The position numbers and the translations under genes were made by a program. Shown here piece by piece: positions 45,000-58,458 of a DNA stretch of 64,000 nucleotides. Under the pieces are notes generated by a model that did no database searches, was not told the origin of the DNA, and worked only from the letters and a program-made list of their open reading frames with translations. The number at the start of each line of letters is the position of its first letter. Positions within the stretch are counted from its first letter, which is position 1. Where the stretch lies: positions 403,719 to 467,718 of the forward strand of contig JAVGVS010000291.1 of the NCBI GenBank assembly GCA_032718565.1, read 5' to 3'. The DNA is from Distichodus sexfasciatus (Eukaryota > Chordata > Actinopteri > Characiformes > Distichodontidae).

Positions 45000-47560
45000 A
45001 ATGTCCATCATGAAGCATTTAAAAAATCTATTCTGGTTTGTGACCAGAAATTCAGCCAAACTCGAGTGGTTTTGTAGAAGTGCTGGGGCGGTTTGACTGT
45101 TGTAATGATTGATTGATTATTTTGGAGAGGCAGTAGCTATTAGTTGATTAAAACAAGGGAAATGCAATGATTGGTTGTTTACAATTGGGATTGGTGGCAA
45201 TTATTTGCAATTATGTGAGATAGACTGCAATCTCTGTTCCAGCTGCAGTGAGTTTGCTTCTAGAAGCGAGATCAGTCTTGAAGATCACTTAAATTGAGCA
45301 TTTTAAACAATAACGAGAAGCTCCAAGGAGTGCCATAGCATTTTATAAATGACGTTATGCAACTGCTGAGACCTGCTGTTATATATTCTTTGTCTGCAAT
45401 GTAAGTATAGATTTTCAGCAGGTTTACCTTCTAGTCTACGCAAATTGTTTCAACAGCAGAAAAAATATGATCATTTTGGTGTTGTAATTTACATTACAAT
45501 AATGTTCATCGCCATTGGGTCCACCAACTATAAATATCTACCTATTGATTTGGGTTGTAACGATACATCAATCTACCTCAATATATTCATTCAATAATCC
45601 ATAATCTATTGATCTATCTATCTAATCTGATAATCTACATGAGGTCAAAAGGATCTTAGTTGAATTTTAAACCAAAGTTTTACTTGGAATAATTTCAATA
45701 GACTTTTTTCCATGGTCTACAAATAAACATTTCACATTACAATGCAGTAAATATTTAGACATAGGCCAAACTGCCCAGACCAGGTAGAGTTTATTTCGTT
45801 TTCCTGTCTGTGAGCTGTTAGGGAGGTTAGCAGGTGGTGAGTGCACTTCTACGCTCCGCCTCACTTCCGTCAGAAAACCGATGAAAAGAACGAGGCAGGC
45901 TAAGATTATCCGCACATGTACTGCACTACTCAAAGCATCGCATGGGCTGCTGTGTTAGTGAGGGCAGTATTTCTAACCCAGAATAGCAGCATCACAATCA
46001 GAGATGTCAACATGACCAAAGCAACTGACGCAAGAAGCAATCGTGGCAAAAAAGAAACTGCTGATTTGGTTTTAGCTTCCTGTGCTGTACCAAGTGAGAT
46101 CAATGCTGTTAGAAAATTTACTGTAAACTTATATAAGATATGATCAAATATAAACATTTTCCATACACCATTACTCTGAGTTAGATTTTAGAGCATCTTC
46201 TTTTGAGTTCGGAAGTTTAGATGCCGCTATTCGGCTTCATCGTAACGCGGTCTTCTTTTACTGTCTATGGATACAGCAGGATTTTTATGCTTATTTATTT
46301 ACTTTCCCCACAGGGGACGTAGTCACGATGGCCACCTTAACTATAAAGCATTGCGGGAAACGCTGGGGCTGAGACTATCTGCGCATAATTAAAAGCCGTT
46401 TCTTGGTTCTTTAAAGAAAAAAATCCCTTGGATTAAGAGAGACGGTTGCCATTGGCGACTGGAAAGAACAAACTAGTTGGGGAAAAAAATCCAGTCACAC
46501 TGGTGAACACTGTAGTCGCTATCTGGAGCCCTGGATTTCATACGAGCTTGTGGGTAGGACCTCTGAACCTAAGTTTCTGGATGGTTGTCTCCCCTGTCGA
46601 CTACGATGTTTGTTGTGGTGAAATACCATTGAGTGGTATTGGTGCGTGGTATTGGAAATTTATTTACGAGTACGAGTATATTAATGAAGTATCCACCCGA
46701 TACCCGATACTGGTATCGGTATCGGTGCAGTCCTAATTATAAGTTCGTCAAAAAGCGAAATCTACCAAATGACTGGTAAAATCTGAATCTGTATGTGTTC
46801 TCAAATTCAAATCTACTGCAGCTCCTTAAAAATCTTTACAAGAAACAAATTATAAGAAAACGTCCATCTACCTGATCAAGGTCTATTGTCGAAGGTGCAT
46901 GTTATTGTTCGTTTTAACCAGACAAATTATTATTTGGTTGAATTAATTGTTTCCCCATGTGCTGATATTAAGCAACTGCTAATGGAGCACAGCCTCCCAC
47001 TTCAATATTTGAAGTCCGCAGCATAAACTTAGAGTGAAAAAAGCCATTGTATGTTGTCAGTGCTCTCTAATAGCACAACATTATCTCTTGTCAGTCAAAA
47101 CTCTAATAGCTCAGGAAAGCATCCAGAAGCGAATGAGTAATTATCCTGTAGGCACCATTTATCAGGGTGATGATTAGTTGAGCAACAAGAAGTGTCACGC
47201 AAAGCTAAACGTGGTGTGACCGCATCAGACTGAGCTGACAACAGGCTGAATTCCTTGTTAAATACCTTATAAAGTCAAAAGGGGGTGTTCCGAGGAGGCG
47301 AGGGTGACCAGTACACCATGTGTTCACTTTGCTATTGAATGGAGCATGTCAGTAAGATCACCTACCTCAATCTCAAATAAATCTCACATCAGAAAGAGTT
47401 GCAATTAAATAAAAATCTAAATCCCCACATCAGTATTTATAGAGGAAAAAAATCTTTACACAATGATCCATCAACACAAAAAACAGAGATTATTCTGATC
47501 AACTGACGTACAGGGTTTAAATATTTATATCCTACAAAACTCTCTACTCAATCCTGTAAT
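45000..47560. other. Gene-free region with transposon remnants
   Basis: Contains hAT-like end fragments ('gtaacgatacatcaatctac' near 45556, 'gatactggtatcggtatcgg' near 46710) and AT-rich unique sequence. No coding signal was found. Confidence 0.45.
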
Positions 47561-47569
47561 TAACTTCTA

Positions 47570-48965
47570 CACTAATACTGTACTGCACTATTTCTTACTA
47601 TGCTACACCATACTGTACTATACTTCACTATACTATATCTTACAATACTATACTATATCATACTATACTATACTAAATCTTACTATTCTATATCTTACTA
47701 TATCGTACAATACTATACCATACTATACAATATCATACTGTACTATACCATACGATATCATACTATACTATATCATACTGTACTATACTATATCTTACTA
47801 TACTATACCATTCTATACTATATCATACTGTACTATACTATTTCTTGCCATACTATACCATACTATACTATCTCTAACTATACCATACTATACTATACTA
47901 TACTATACTATGTCTTACTATACTATAACCTATGATACTATACTATTTCTTACTATACTATATCTTACAATACTATACTATACTATACTATACTATACTA
48001 TATCATACTGTACTATACGATCTCTAACTATATTATGCCATACTATACTATGTCTTACTATACTATCTTACATTACTATACTATATCTTACTGTGCTATA
48101 CTATATCTTACTATACTAAATCTTACAATACTATACTATACTATACTATACTATACTATACTATACTATATCTTACAATACTATACCATACTATACTATA
48201 TCTTACAACACTATACCATATTATACTATATCTTATGATGCTATACCATATTATACTATATCTTACGATGCTATACCATACTATACTATATCATACTGTA
48301 ATATACTATATCTTACTATACTATGCCATACTATACTATATCATACTGTACTATACTACATCATACTATATCTTACTATACTATACCATACTCTAATATG
48401 TCTTACTATACTATATCATACTGTGCTATATCTTCCTATACTATACTATACTATACTATACTATACTATACTATACTATACTATACTATACTATACTATA
48501 CTGTGCTATACTATATCTTAATATACTATAACAGACTATATCTCACTATACTATATCATACTATATCTTACTATACTATACCATACTATAGCTCACTATA
48601 TCATACCCTACCATACTATTCTATATCATACTGTACCGTACTATTTCTTAACGTACTATGCCATACTATATCTTACTATACTATCTCTAACTATACTATA
48701 CCATACTATACTATGTCTTACTATACTATATTTTACTATACTATCTCTACCTATACCATACTATACTATACTATACTATACTATACTATACTATACTATG
48801 TCTTACTATGCTATATCTTACTACACTATCTCTACCTATACTATACCATACCATACTATACTATATCTTACTATACTGCCTCTAACTGTACTATATCTTA
48901 CTATACTATCTCTAACTATACTATATCTAACTATACTATATCATACTATATCTTACTATACAAAA
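47570..48965. repeat. TACTA pentanucleotide satellite, 1.4 kb
   Basis: About 280 imperfect units of TACTA/ATACT with recurring variants (tatcttac, taccatac, tctctaac). All overlapping open frames (Tyr/Thr/Ile/Leu repeats up to 256 aa) are by-products. Confidence 0.95.
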
Positions 48966-50169
48966 CTAAACTTAACATTGACCACACCTGGTGGCCACCT
49001 GGAAGAATATCCGGGGGATCCATGACAAGGGGGTGTCTCTGTGGCCCAATAGGTTTGCACATTTGGCTGTTAACTAAAGGGTTGGTGGTTTGAGTCCACC
49101 CAGGGATGTGTTTCCTTGGGGGCAGCTGGTAGCGTAACGGTTAGGGTGTGATTCACTGTGACACATGATTTGTATCAAAATTTGTTTTCTTGAGATATAT
49201 TTAACTTTTCTTGACATGACAATCTTGACCTAATGAAAGTTGAGATCTTGAGATCACGAGAAAAATAAGTCATGATCTCAAGATTAATAACTTTGGTTAT
49301 CTTGAGATCATAAGAAAAATAACTATTAACAGTAAGAATGACCTATTTTAATCACTTGTAATAGATTTGTGGGTAAGCGTTTTTAAAATGTTAGCTAAGA
49401 GAAAGTCTTCTTCGTCAGTTGTCGTTTCATTACCCAACTCCGGACCAATGGTGGTGATTTTCCATCAGTCACACCCATTCAGAAACACAGTAAATAGACC
49501 AACCTCGCTGTGGCATCCATCCATTTACTCATCCTCATCTTTTTCCCAGCTAACCAGTCCACTTCTCAACACATGACCAAAACAGGAAACAAAACAACAC
49601 AGTTCTTTTATTGGCATCAAATGGTCCTTGCAATCAGACTGTTTTCTTTGGCACTAGAGGCTCAGAATTAAAGAATATATAACAGGAATAGAACAGGAAG
49701 TGTGTATGTGTGTTAGTGTGTGTGGTAGAGTAATAGGTTACAGGGAACAGCTGATAAGGTGATTCATTTTGTACGGCGTGGACAGGTACATATAAATGAA
49801 CAAACACTCAACAATAGACAATCCATAAACAACATCGGCATTGTACAGTCACATTGATTTGAGTATATGTTTATCACTTGCCATCTTCAATCCTACGTCC
49901 ACGTGAAAAGTGCTTATAAATTCTGATACAACTTAAATCAAATAAAACTCGGTAACATCTAAAAACTAGCAATGGCTGGTTAAAGACTTAAAAAACAGTA
50001 CTGATCAATATAGATTTAATGGTGGTTCATCATGATTATTTATTATTGATCACACTTGTCAAATGTTCAACTCATGCCAGTGACGTGTCAAAACCAGCTA
50101 AATGGACCAACATTTTTCAATAGTAAATTAATTCATTACAAACTAATTACTTTTTTTAAGTAACGTGCC

Positions 50170-50335
50170 CAACACTGGTAAACACACCACAGCACAGATG
50201 ACATGGAGAGCAGTGGTTGGGGATGATACCCTGCTCGTGAGTACCTCAGTGGTACCTTTACCGGTCTGGGACTCGAACTGATGAACTGATCATGGGGCAA
50301 ACACCCAAACCATTACACTACCAACTGCTGCACAT
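50170..50335 (+). repeat. SINE family A with deletion
   Basis: 'acaccacagcacagatgaca', 'gtacctcagtggtaccttta', 'ccattacactaccaactg'. Confidence 0.6.
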
Positions 50336-51479
50336 TAGAAGACCTGTTATGTGTCTCATACCTGGGTAAAAAGATTACCTCCAAGGTCTAACCTTAATTC
50401 CAGACTGTCTTCAGTTACTACATTTTTTACAAATATTGCATTTTTAAATACTTTGTGTATTTAATTATGAATTAGAATACATTCTGTATACTGTACCAAA
50501 ACTTTGTTGTGTCTCACTGTAGAAGCACATATACAGTAGCTGTTTATCATTTATGCCCAACATGTGACAAATGAACTTATTTTCAAGTGAATCTGTCAGC
50601 TGACCAGCATTCTGCTTTGAGTCTTTACAGGCAGAGTTTTATTCAGGTGTGAAATAGGGCTGTGCAAAAAAAATCGATAAATCAACATATCCTGATATTT
50701 TTCTTTTCACGATATACTTTCTAGCTCCAAAAATCAGTATTTCAGAGGGGGAGAATCATGCACCACAAGCAGCCTCAGATAACTGACCGGGCACTTTAAT
50801 TTCTTATTTTCACTGTTATGCACTTTATCTTTACGGGTTTGGTGTCCACTAGTTCAGTGTGTTAAAATGCAAAGACAATAAAGTCCAAATTCAGTTCTGA
50901 GTTATTTTGTTTTGGCTGAATTATTTATGTATTGTGATTGATCAAGACCACCCAGATCATACACAGCAACTGCATTTCAGCTCTATTTTTACATTTTCAG
51001 TGAACTGTAGAATATCAGAATATGTATAGTATCGCAATATATCGTGACATAATCATACTGTGACCCGTGTATATGTATTGTATCATGAGGTCCTTGCCAA
51101 TACCCACCTCTATTGTGAAGAGAGGCTTCAGGCCAACATTCAGGATCCTTACAGACAAATGTAAGGAGGGAACAGTACCAGAGATGCTCAAGAAGCTCCT
51201 AGCAAACAGGAAACGTGTTTCAGAAACCCTCACTAAATTATGTCTTTATTGCTTCTCTTTTGTAATTACAAACCCCTTTTTTCGGCTTGAAATTGGACTT
51301 AAATTCTGCCTTTATTCTGAAATCTAGGTTTGCCTCATTATCTTAACAATTTACAGCTGGAAATAGCCTTGTGAATACATGATGCTTTTTTTCTGTTTGC
51401 TCATTCAATAAAATGTTTAATGTAGCTTCAGTGAATCAGCCACTTTACAGAAAGCATTTTTTCGCTTTCTGTGTTAAAT

Positions 51480-52047
51480 CTAGGATTCGGAAAAATGTAT
51501 TTGTAGTAGCACACATCTCTGGCCGCTTATTGATGTGCAAAAGCTTTGAAAGAAACTTAATGCTTCAGCACACCAAGCGATTCTGGACAATTTCATGCTC
51601 CCAACTTTGTGGGAAGAGTTTGGGGACGACCCCTTCTTGTTGCAACATGACTACACACCAGTGCACAAAGCAAGCTCCATAAAGACATGGATGATGAGTG
51701 AGTTTGGTGTGGAGGAGGAACTTGACTGACCTGCACAGAGTCCTGACCTCAACTCCACCTGATAGAACACCTTTGGGATGAATTAGAGCAGAGACTGTGA
51801 GTCAGGCCTTCTCTCTTGTCCAACGTCAGTAGCTGACCTCACAAACGCTCTTCTGGAAGAATGGTGAAAAATTCCCATAAACCCACCCCTAAACCTTGTG
51901 GTCAGCCTTCCCGGAAGAGTTGAAGCTGTTCTAGCGGGAACCAACTTCAGATTAAAGAGTATGGATTAATGGATTAATGGGTTTTCATTAAAGTTTATAT
52001 GTGCGTAACGGCGGTTGTCCCATTACTTTTGTCTATATAGTGTATAA
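51480..52047 (+). pseudogene. Tc1-like transposase C-terminal relic and right end
   Basis: Translations in changing frames give HDYTPVHKASSIKTWM (QHDNDPKHTA-like block), PAQSPDLNST at 51734-51763 and EHLWDELEQRL, the order of a Tc1 transposase C-terminus. It ends with 'cccattacttttgtctatat' and 'agtgta', a typical terminal inverted repeat. The left half is missing. Confidence 0.75.
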
Positions 52048-52127
52048 AGTTGAGGTGACAAAGTTTTCTTTGGTGGTGCTTTATTGAGTAAAAGTCATAC
52101 CAGGCCTTTCTTCAACCTGTTCTTCCA

Positions 52128-52205
52128 ATGTGAGTGAGTGATAATTTGACACTGTGAACACACCACACCACAGCACACAGTGCAACACAACCAAATGTGA
52201 CCAAC
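52128..52205 (+). repeat. SINE family A, 5' part only
   Basis: 'tttgacactgtgaacacacc' to 'cacaaccaaatgtgacc'. Confidence 0.55.
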
Positions 52206-52209
52206 CAAT

Positions 52210-54490
52210 CAGCAATCGTGTTGATTAAATCCCGCCTTGTACAGTGACTGATTATGACAGAGGATTAACATCCAAATCGAGTAAACGCCAAAAGAGACAC
52301 GAGCAAAAGACGTTAAAATAATGCAGTACACGTTGAAGTTCTATGTGGAGTTTAATTTGTACTAAGTGTGGTGTAGAATAATAACACTATAGGCTTGTGC
52401 GGATTGTAAATTGTTCATTTTAAGAGGTTGGTAAAGTCTTTTTGCTGTTTTTTTCTGTTTTTAAATGAATGAAATATTACTGTTTACATGTATAAATTAA
52501 ACTCTGCATTTTGAAGTATCAAGAACATGTTTCACTGCCTTTGGCGTTTACTCAATGTGGAAGTGAATTAGACGTTAATCCTCTCTATGTCTATTTGTAG
52601 TAGGTGACTGTCGTCAAATGTGTGCTCCTGCGACAGGGCCGCTTTTCTCAGCAGCTGTGCTGATTTCGGCACAGCAACTGTCTGTGCGTCTCTTTGACGT
52701 TCTTCTCGGCCCGAATTTTTGCACACGACCCTACAGTCTCATGCCCTTTTATAGGGCATTGTGGGGCGTTTCCCTATGCAAATTCAGAACAACTGGCACG
52801 TGCTTTCAGCTACGAAGACGTGGCATTCATCATTCTAAGGAACATCATTCTTGTGCGAAGAATCCATGAATCCAACGTAGATTATTTTTAGCTAATTTCT
52901 TAAGAACAAATTTAAGAAAGTTCTTGAGAAGATATTGGTGAATGAGGCCCAGTGTTCTTAAAACATAAAACTTCTTGTATTTGTATGAAATGTATTTTAT
53001 GGCATGTTGATCAAAAATTACAGATAATGACAACCATAAAGGCTACTTTATATAGTTTATATGCACCAGGAAGATCTGCAGTCACTTCAGGAAAGTCCTC
53101 TAATTAGTCAAGGAGAAAAAACATCCCAGTGGAAGTGTGTAGAAACATCCTCTCTCCTCTCTCTCCCCTCAACACATAGCACATTCATTTACTTATAACT
53201 GAAATAAATTAATTAATTCAGAACATCCCCAACACCCGCCTCCAGTATGAAAAAGCTGTGCTTAATTCATTAAAAAACAGACCAGAGAATTCTGACATCT
53301 CGCAGTTGGGAAGTCTCCCAGCGAATCAGCCAAGAAAGTGCCTTATTTGTGTATGGGCCGATATGCGAGCGAAATGCGTCATTCGCAGGCTAGCACAGGC
53401 TGCTACTGCCAGCTATTCAGAGCGCTGAGATCGTGAGGCTGTCTGATCTGTGAAGAAAAAACAAAAAACACCCAAAATGGTGTTATCACCGCCGCCACCG
53501 CCACGGTTTTGCGAACACCTCCTATTTTTAAGATCCCTTAACAAAAAGACTGTTAGATTTGGTAGGGGTGCATTTATAGCTCGAAGAGCAAAAGGGACAA
53601 GCACAACACCTGAATTTTTTTTTAGAAAAGGGAAGTATCACCCCAGAGATACAGCTCACACACTTGGGGTGTGTTTTGGGTCGCACTGCTTGAAACATTA
53701 ATCTTATCTCTAACACTCTGTAGTTTCTTTGCCTTCTCTATTTCTAGGGCTGAAATGATTACTCGACTAACTCAAATAATTCGTTTACAAAAAATGGTTA
53801 CAGACATGTGTTTAAAACAACTTCTTTACTCAAGTTAAAGTGAAAAGTACAGGCTCTAAAACATACTTAAAGTATAAAAGTATAAAGTAGCCTTGTGAAG
53901 GACAAAACCAGCATTTTAGAGCAAAGCTGATGGGACTCCATGTCCAAGCGTTATGTAGAGCGCAAGCAGAGAAAAATAAAGCCACATGATACATAAAGCT
54001 GCATTGTTCATTACCATCATTACACATGATGACTCCTCTATCATAAACACATCATACAACAAATATTATAGAGCTGTAAAGAGCGCTGGAGAAATAAACT
54101 CAACTCAGCTGAAGTGAATTTGGTGGAGCTGAGCTTCTTTCTGCACCGCAATCACCACATCATTTCCCTCCGAGTCGCCGCCTATTTCTTCTTCTCTCTC
54201 TCTCTTTATCGTGTCTATCGTGTTGTGCGTCATGTGCAACGATCAATACACCAATGAGATTGTCTTTTCTGTGAGTGTTTACTACGTTTTTAAGCTTCAA
54301 CCAATCAGTCAAGTTGTCTGGATGGTGCACGTTATTGATACGGAACAGGTAAAATGCACAGCAAAATGGCCTAATAAACCTCATTTAAATGAAACCAAAC
54401 AAGAATAACAAGCCTCACATAGACAAGTGAAGACAAGTTCACATGTCTGGTCTTGACTTACGATAATTTCAAGTAACGATGGGGTCATTG
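52210..54490. other. Gene-free region
   Basis: AT-rich with short open frames only. The frame at 53450-53701 is low-complexity at its start (PPPPPP) and resembles nothing I know. No repeats with clear ends. Confidence 0.45.
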
Positions 54491-55052
54491 CAGTGTTGGG
54501 AAGGTTACTTCCTGTGTTCCACTATAGAATACAGAATACATGGCCTAAAATATCATTTATAACATATTCTGTTAGATTACTCAATGTGACTAAAGTATTC
54601 TGAATACTTTGGATTATTTACATTGTCTTGCTTTTTACAACTGTATGAATGTGGAAATCACACGCTTAATTCTATTCGTTCTGTATTTATTGTGTTCGTT
54701 CTGTATTTATTGTATTGCTTGTTGCACCTTTTGTCCTGTTGAATGTAATGTTCAGTGTTACTATATGTTGCACCGGGGCCATGGGGAAACGCTGTCTCAT
54801 CACACTTTGTACATTTATAAAGCGACTGATGACAATAAGATACCTTGAACCTTCATATTCCGCCCTCTTTCTTCTTTTAATGTGAAGTGTTGTCTGAATC
54901 TCCAACACTGAAGTGTGTTTCTGCCCTGGCTCTGTGGTGCCGGCTCCAGCTCTGACTCCTCCACTGTGTGACTGCAGCAACTTGGAGGTTACATTAGAAT
55001 CATTGGTTGCGTGTTCTGAAGGTCTTCTGGTAATGAATGGAATTGATGTAAT

Positions 55053-55701
55053 ATGTGACCCTCCACGGCAAAACCAGTCGCTTGTCGCAAATTTTCAAAA
55101 TTGAGTTATGTTTTCATGAAAGGGCATAAATCAAGCTTCAAAACGATACCTATATCGAATGAATGCGACGACATATGACTGAGATATCAACATTCAAAGG
55201 AGTCGGGTTTCTCCTGTCACGCCAAGTGAGAAACCGAGAAATCTGCCTTTGAAGTTGACTATCGACGTAGCACTCACAGACGCTTAGTGCGGTCGCGGCT
55301 ACGTTTGTATTTACGGTAGCCTACGCTGCATTCACAGCCACACGGATAGCCTACCTGCGTTAGGTTAACTGAACTCGGGAGACGGAGATGGATTCCGGAG
55401 AAATATCTTCACGCTAGTCAACCAGTGGATTTACCGTAAATATTGAAGTAGAGCGGTCAAAACACAAACTTTTAACATTCTGCTGGAATTGAATTCCTCA
55501 CCTCAAGAAAGTCACGTTTTTAGGATGGAAAGGGGAAGTTTTTCAGCGAAAATTATTCACAACAGTACAGTATAGACCTTCCACTGTTTCAAAACACTAA
55601 AAACAAAAAATCCCAAATTTTACCCCACGCAACATAAACGCTCGTTCTTCTAGGAAACCTCCGTTGCGACAAGCGACTGGTTTTGCCGTGCAGAGTCACA
55701 T
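55053..55701. mobile_element. DNA transposon with 38-bp inverted ends, non-coding
   Basis: Left end ATGTGACCCTCCACGGCAAA (55053 on) and the reverse complement of the right end (ATGTGACTCTGCACGGCAAA) agree at 35 of 38 positions. The interior has no long frame, so it is non-autonomous. I cannot assign the superfamily. Confidence 0.75.
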
Positions 55702-55789
55702 TTATTAGAGAGAGAATAAACACGTGAAACAGAAAAATACCATCATGTAATCCATTATTATTATTATCATTATTATTAACATTCATTCA

Positions 55790-56097
55790 TTATCCGGACC
55801 ACTTAATCCCAATTGGGGTCGCGGGGGGGATCGCAGCCTATCCCAGGAATTTACGGGTGCAAAGCGGAGAACAACCCTGGGCAGGCGCTAACACACCACA
55901 GGACACACACACTCATATAATCACACTCACAATTTATGGGGTCAATTTAGATTCACCGGAGGAAACCCATGAGGGGGGAACACGGGGAGAGCATGCAAAC
56001 TCCACACAGAAAGACCCCATGGCCGACCCGAGGCTCGAACCCAGGCCATTCTTCCTGCGAGGCGGGAGCGCTAACCGCTACGCCATCGTGCCACTCG
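55790..56097 (+). repeat. tRNA-related dispersed repeat
   Basis: 'cattatccggaccacttaat', 'cctgggcaggcgc', 'actccacacagaaagacccc', 'gaggcgggagcgctaaccgc'. Same family as 32548-32882. Confidence 0.65.
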
Positions 56098-56221
56098 TTT
56101 ATTTTTAACAGTGTAACTTTATTCCCATTACCATCTATTTAAACTGTAACGGAATACGGTTACCCATATTTTGTAATCTGAATACGTAACAGCGGTATTC
56201 TGTTACTCCCCAACACTGGGC

Positions 56222-56795
56222 CGTTGGAACGCATCTCCATCGTAATGATCTCTCTATATATAATGTGACACCAAATGCCTGGCACATGCCCACACCGCTG
56301 CTCTGGCACCAGGACAAGCGCCGTTTCTGCACCAAGGACAACAGATGCCTGTCACCACCAGGGCCAGCTCCTGTTTACAAACATTGCCGACTGCGTGGAA
56401 CCGCAGCCACACCCCTAACAACGCATGGCTGGAGCAACATTACCGCCTCGTTACGGGGAGAACATAAAACACCGCAGAAGAGCCACACGCGGTCGGCGAG
56501 TGACACGCACTAGGATGCCTGCACCCCGACCTCTAACAGCTTGTGGTATTCCCTCCCCCCTTCTCTCGACTCTCACTCACCAGAATTTCCCACAGAGCGG
56601 CCCTGACATCACCTACACCTGCACCACCCCACGACGCTCTCCAACCTTGCACCGACGGACGTTCCCCAGACTTTCTTCCCCACGGACTTCCCCCTCACCA
56701 CAAATTCAAATAAAAAGGAGCCCCTCCAGCTCGCGTTAACCTTGCTCTGTTGTGTTTCGCTCATTTATGCCACGGGTTCCCGCCACAATAAATAT
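56222..56795 (+). repeat. LTR-like or retroposon 3' end segment
   Basis: C-rich body followed by an AATAAA (near 56709) and 'ctctgttgtgtttcgctcat', then 'ttatgccacgggttcccgcc', a layout typical of fish LTR R-U5 regions. No partner LTR or coding domain was found, so this is tentative. Confidence 0.3.
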
Positions 56796-56884
56796 ATGAG
56801 TAACTTTCTACTGTTCCTGTGCTGCGTGTGTGTGTGGGCGTGTGAGTGTGTGTGTGTGTGTGAGTGGGTGGGGTGGGGGGGTAT

Positions 56885-57105
56885 TTACGGTGTTGTAGGG
56901 ACCCTCTTTGTCCCCTAAAATCACTTTTATGTGCTTTTTTGGGCTTTTGGGGGTCCCCATGAAGAAAAATGACTATAGAAAATGTAAATGTTTTATTTGA
57001 GAAACTAAAAGAGGTTACTGAGGTTAAGGTTAGGGTTCGGTGTAGGTGTAAAATTACATACATCTAGTCATTATGGGGGACTAACCCTCACAAAAATAGT
57101 AATAC
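56885..57105 (-). repeat. 'gtccccacaa...taaccctaacc' repeat, inverted
   Basis: 'gggaccctctttgtccccta', 'gaggttaaggttagggttcg', 'cattatgggggacta': the reverse of the units at 57955-58458. Confidence 0.6.
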
Positions 57106-57559
57106 ATGACTGTGTGTTTTTGTATGTGTGTGTGTGTGTGTGTGTGGAGGGGAGGCGTAGAGGGACCGGCGCTCTGCAATAATCCTCACACCTCCAGATT
57201 AAGGCATCAGACCGAGCTATAGAGGAGAGTGTCGATTTGTCCTGCGCTAGATTTAAACTTGTGAATGAGTCTCTTCAGGACTGCAGACGTCTGCAGGTGA
57301 GCTTGGGTTGCCTCATACTCTCTCTCTCTCACGCACACGCACACGCACACACACACACACAAATAGGTAGGTACACATAGAGATAAAAATACAAAAAGAC
57401 ATTTCATATCTGCGTCATCTCTCTTTTACTGTTCTTTGACTCTCTCATTCTCGAACACTAATACACACAAGTAGTACCTATAGGAATAAAACAGACATCT
57501 ATTACCTCTGCCATCTCTCTTTCTCTTCTTTACTTTATTCCTCTCTAATTCTCTTTCTA

Positions 57560-57950
57560 TCTTTTTGTTGTGCTCTCACTTTCTCTCACTCTTTCATTCT
57601 TTCTATCACTCTTTCTTTATCACTGCTCACTCATACTCTCATGCTGCTCTTTCTCACTCCATCTCTCGTTATTTCTGTTTTTTAATCTCTTTCTCACTGT
57701 CACACTCTTTCTTTCTTTCTTTCTTTCTTTCTCACTCTCTTGCTCAGTTACTCTATTTTTTTCTCTATTTCTCAGTCAATCTCCCAATCTGTATTTTTAT
57801 TCTCTCTCTCTCGCTCTCTCTCTCTCTATCTCTCTCATCACTCATCACTCTATTGCTCACTCTCACTCCATCTCTTTCTTTGTTTTTCACTTTCTTTCTT
57901 TCTCACTCTCATTTTTGCTCTATTTCTATTTTTCACTCTATTTCTCTAAC
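57560..57950. repeat. Pyrimidine-rich CT/TTTC low-complexity tract
   Basis: Runs such as tttctttctttctttc and ctctctctctcgctctc. Frames of Ser/Leu/Phe across it are artefacts. Confidence 0.85.
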
Positions 57951-57954
57951 CCCC

Positions 57955-58458
57955 TCCCCACCCAAAAATGACTAGATGTATATAATTTTACACCTACACC
58001 TAATCCTAACCCTAACCTTAACCTCAGTAACCAAAAGCACATCTTTTACCTCTTTTAGTTTCTCAAATAAAACAAGCACATTTTCTATAAAGTCATTTCT
58101 CCTCATGGGGACCTCTCAAATGTCCCCACAAAACCCAAAAAAACAGATAAAAGTGATTTTAGGGGACAAAAAGGTCCCCACAATGCGATAAATACATGAA
58201 CACACACACACACACACAAACTTGTACAACATCTTTGTGGGGACATTTCATAGACTCCCATAATGACTAGATGTATCTAATTCTACAGCTGATCCTAACC
58301 CTAACCCTAACCTCAGTAACCAAATGCACACTTTTACCTCTTTACGTTTCTCAAATAAAACATTTTCTATAAAGTCATTTCTCCTCATGGGGACCTCTCA
58401 AAAGTCCCCACAAAGTCCCAAAAAAAGAATAAAAGTTATTTTAGGTCCCCACAACGCA
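57955..58458 (+). repeat. Two direct copies of the 'gtccccacaa' repeat
   Basis: Units at about 57965-58200 and 58228-58458 share 'aatgactagatgtat', 'taaccctaacctcagtaacc', 'ataaagtcatttctcctcat' and 'ggggacctctcaaa', separated by a CA run. The internal 'ctaaccctaaccctaacc' is telomere-like by chance of the family consensus. Confidence 0.7.

Larger units (their letters stand above)
54491..56218. mobile_element. Inverted-end element carrying two nested insertions
   Basis: CAGTGTTGGGAAGGTTACTT at 54491 mirrors 'gttactccccaacactg' at the right end (56202-56218). Between them sit the 649-bp element 55053-55701 and the tRNA-related repeat 55790-56097. The outer element resembles a widespread hAT-like family with 'cagtgttggg' ends. 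Confidence 0.55.

Noticed and set aside
47570..48965. CRISPR-like repetitive array
   Set aside because: No spacer/repeat structure; a simple pentanucleotide satellite in a vertebrate genome.
47600..49093. Tyr/Thr/Ile-rich open frames up to 256 codons
   Set aside because: Translation of TACTA repeats; the pentamer contains few stops in some frames.
58290..58320. Interstitial telomere-like 'ctaaccctaaccctaacc'
   Set aside because: Only two or three units, and part of a dispersed repeat seen also at 57000 and 58010.
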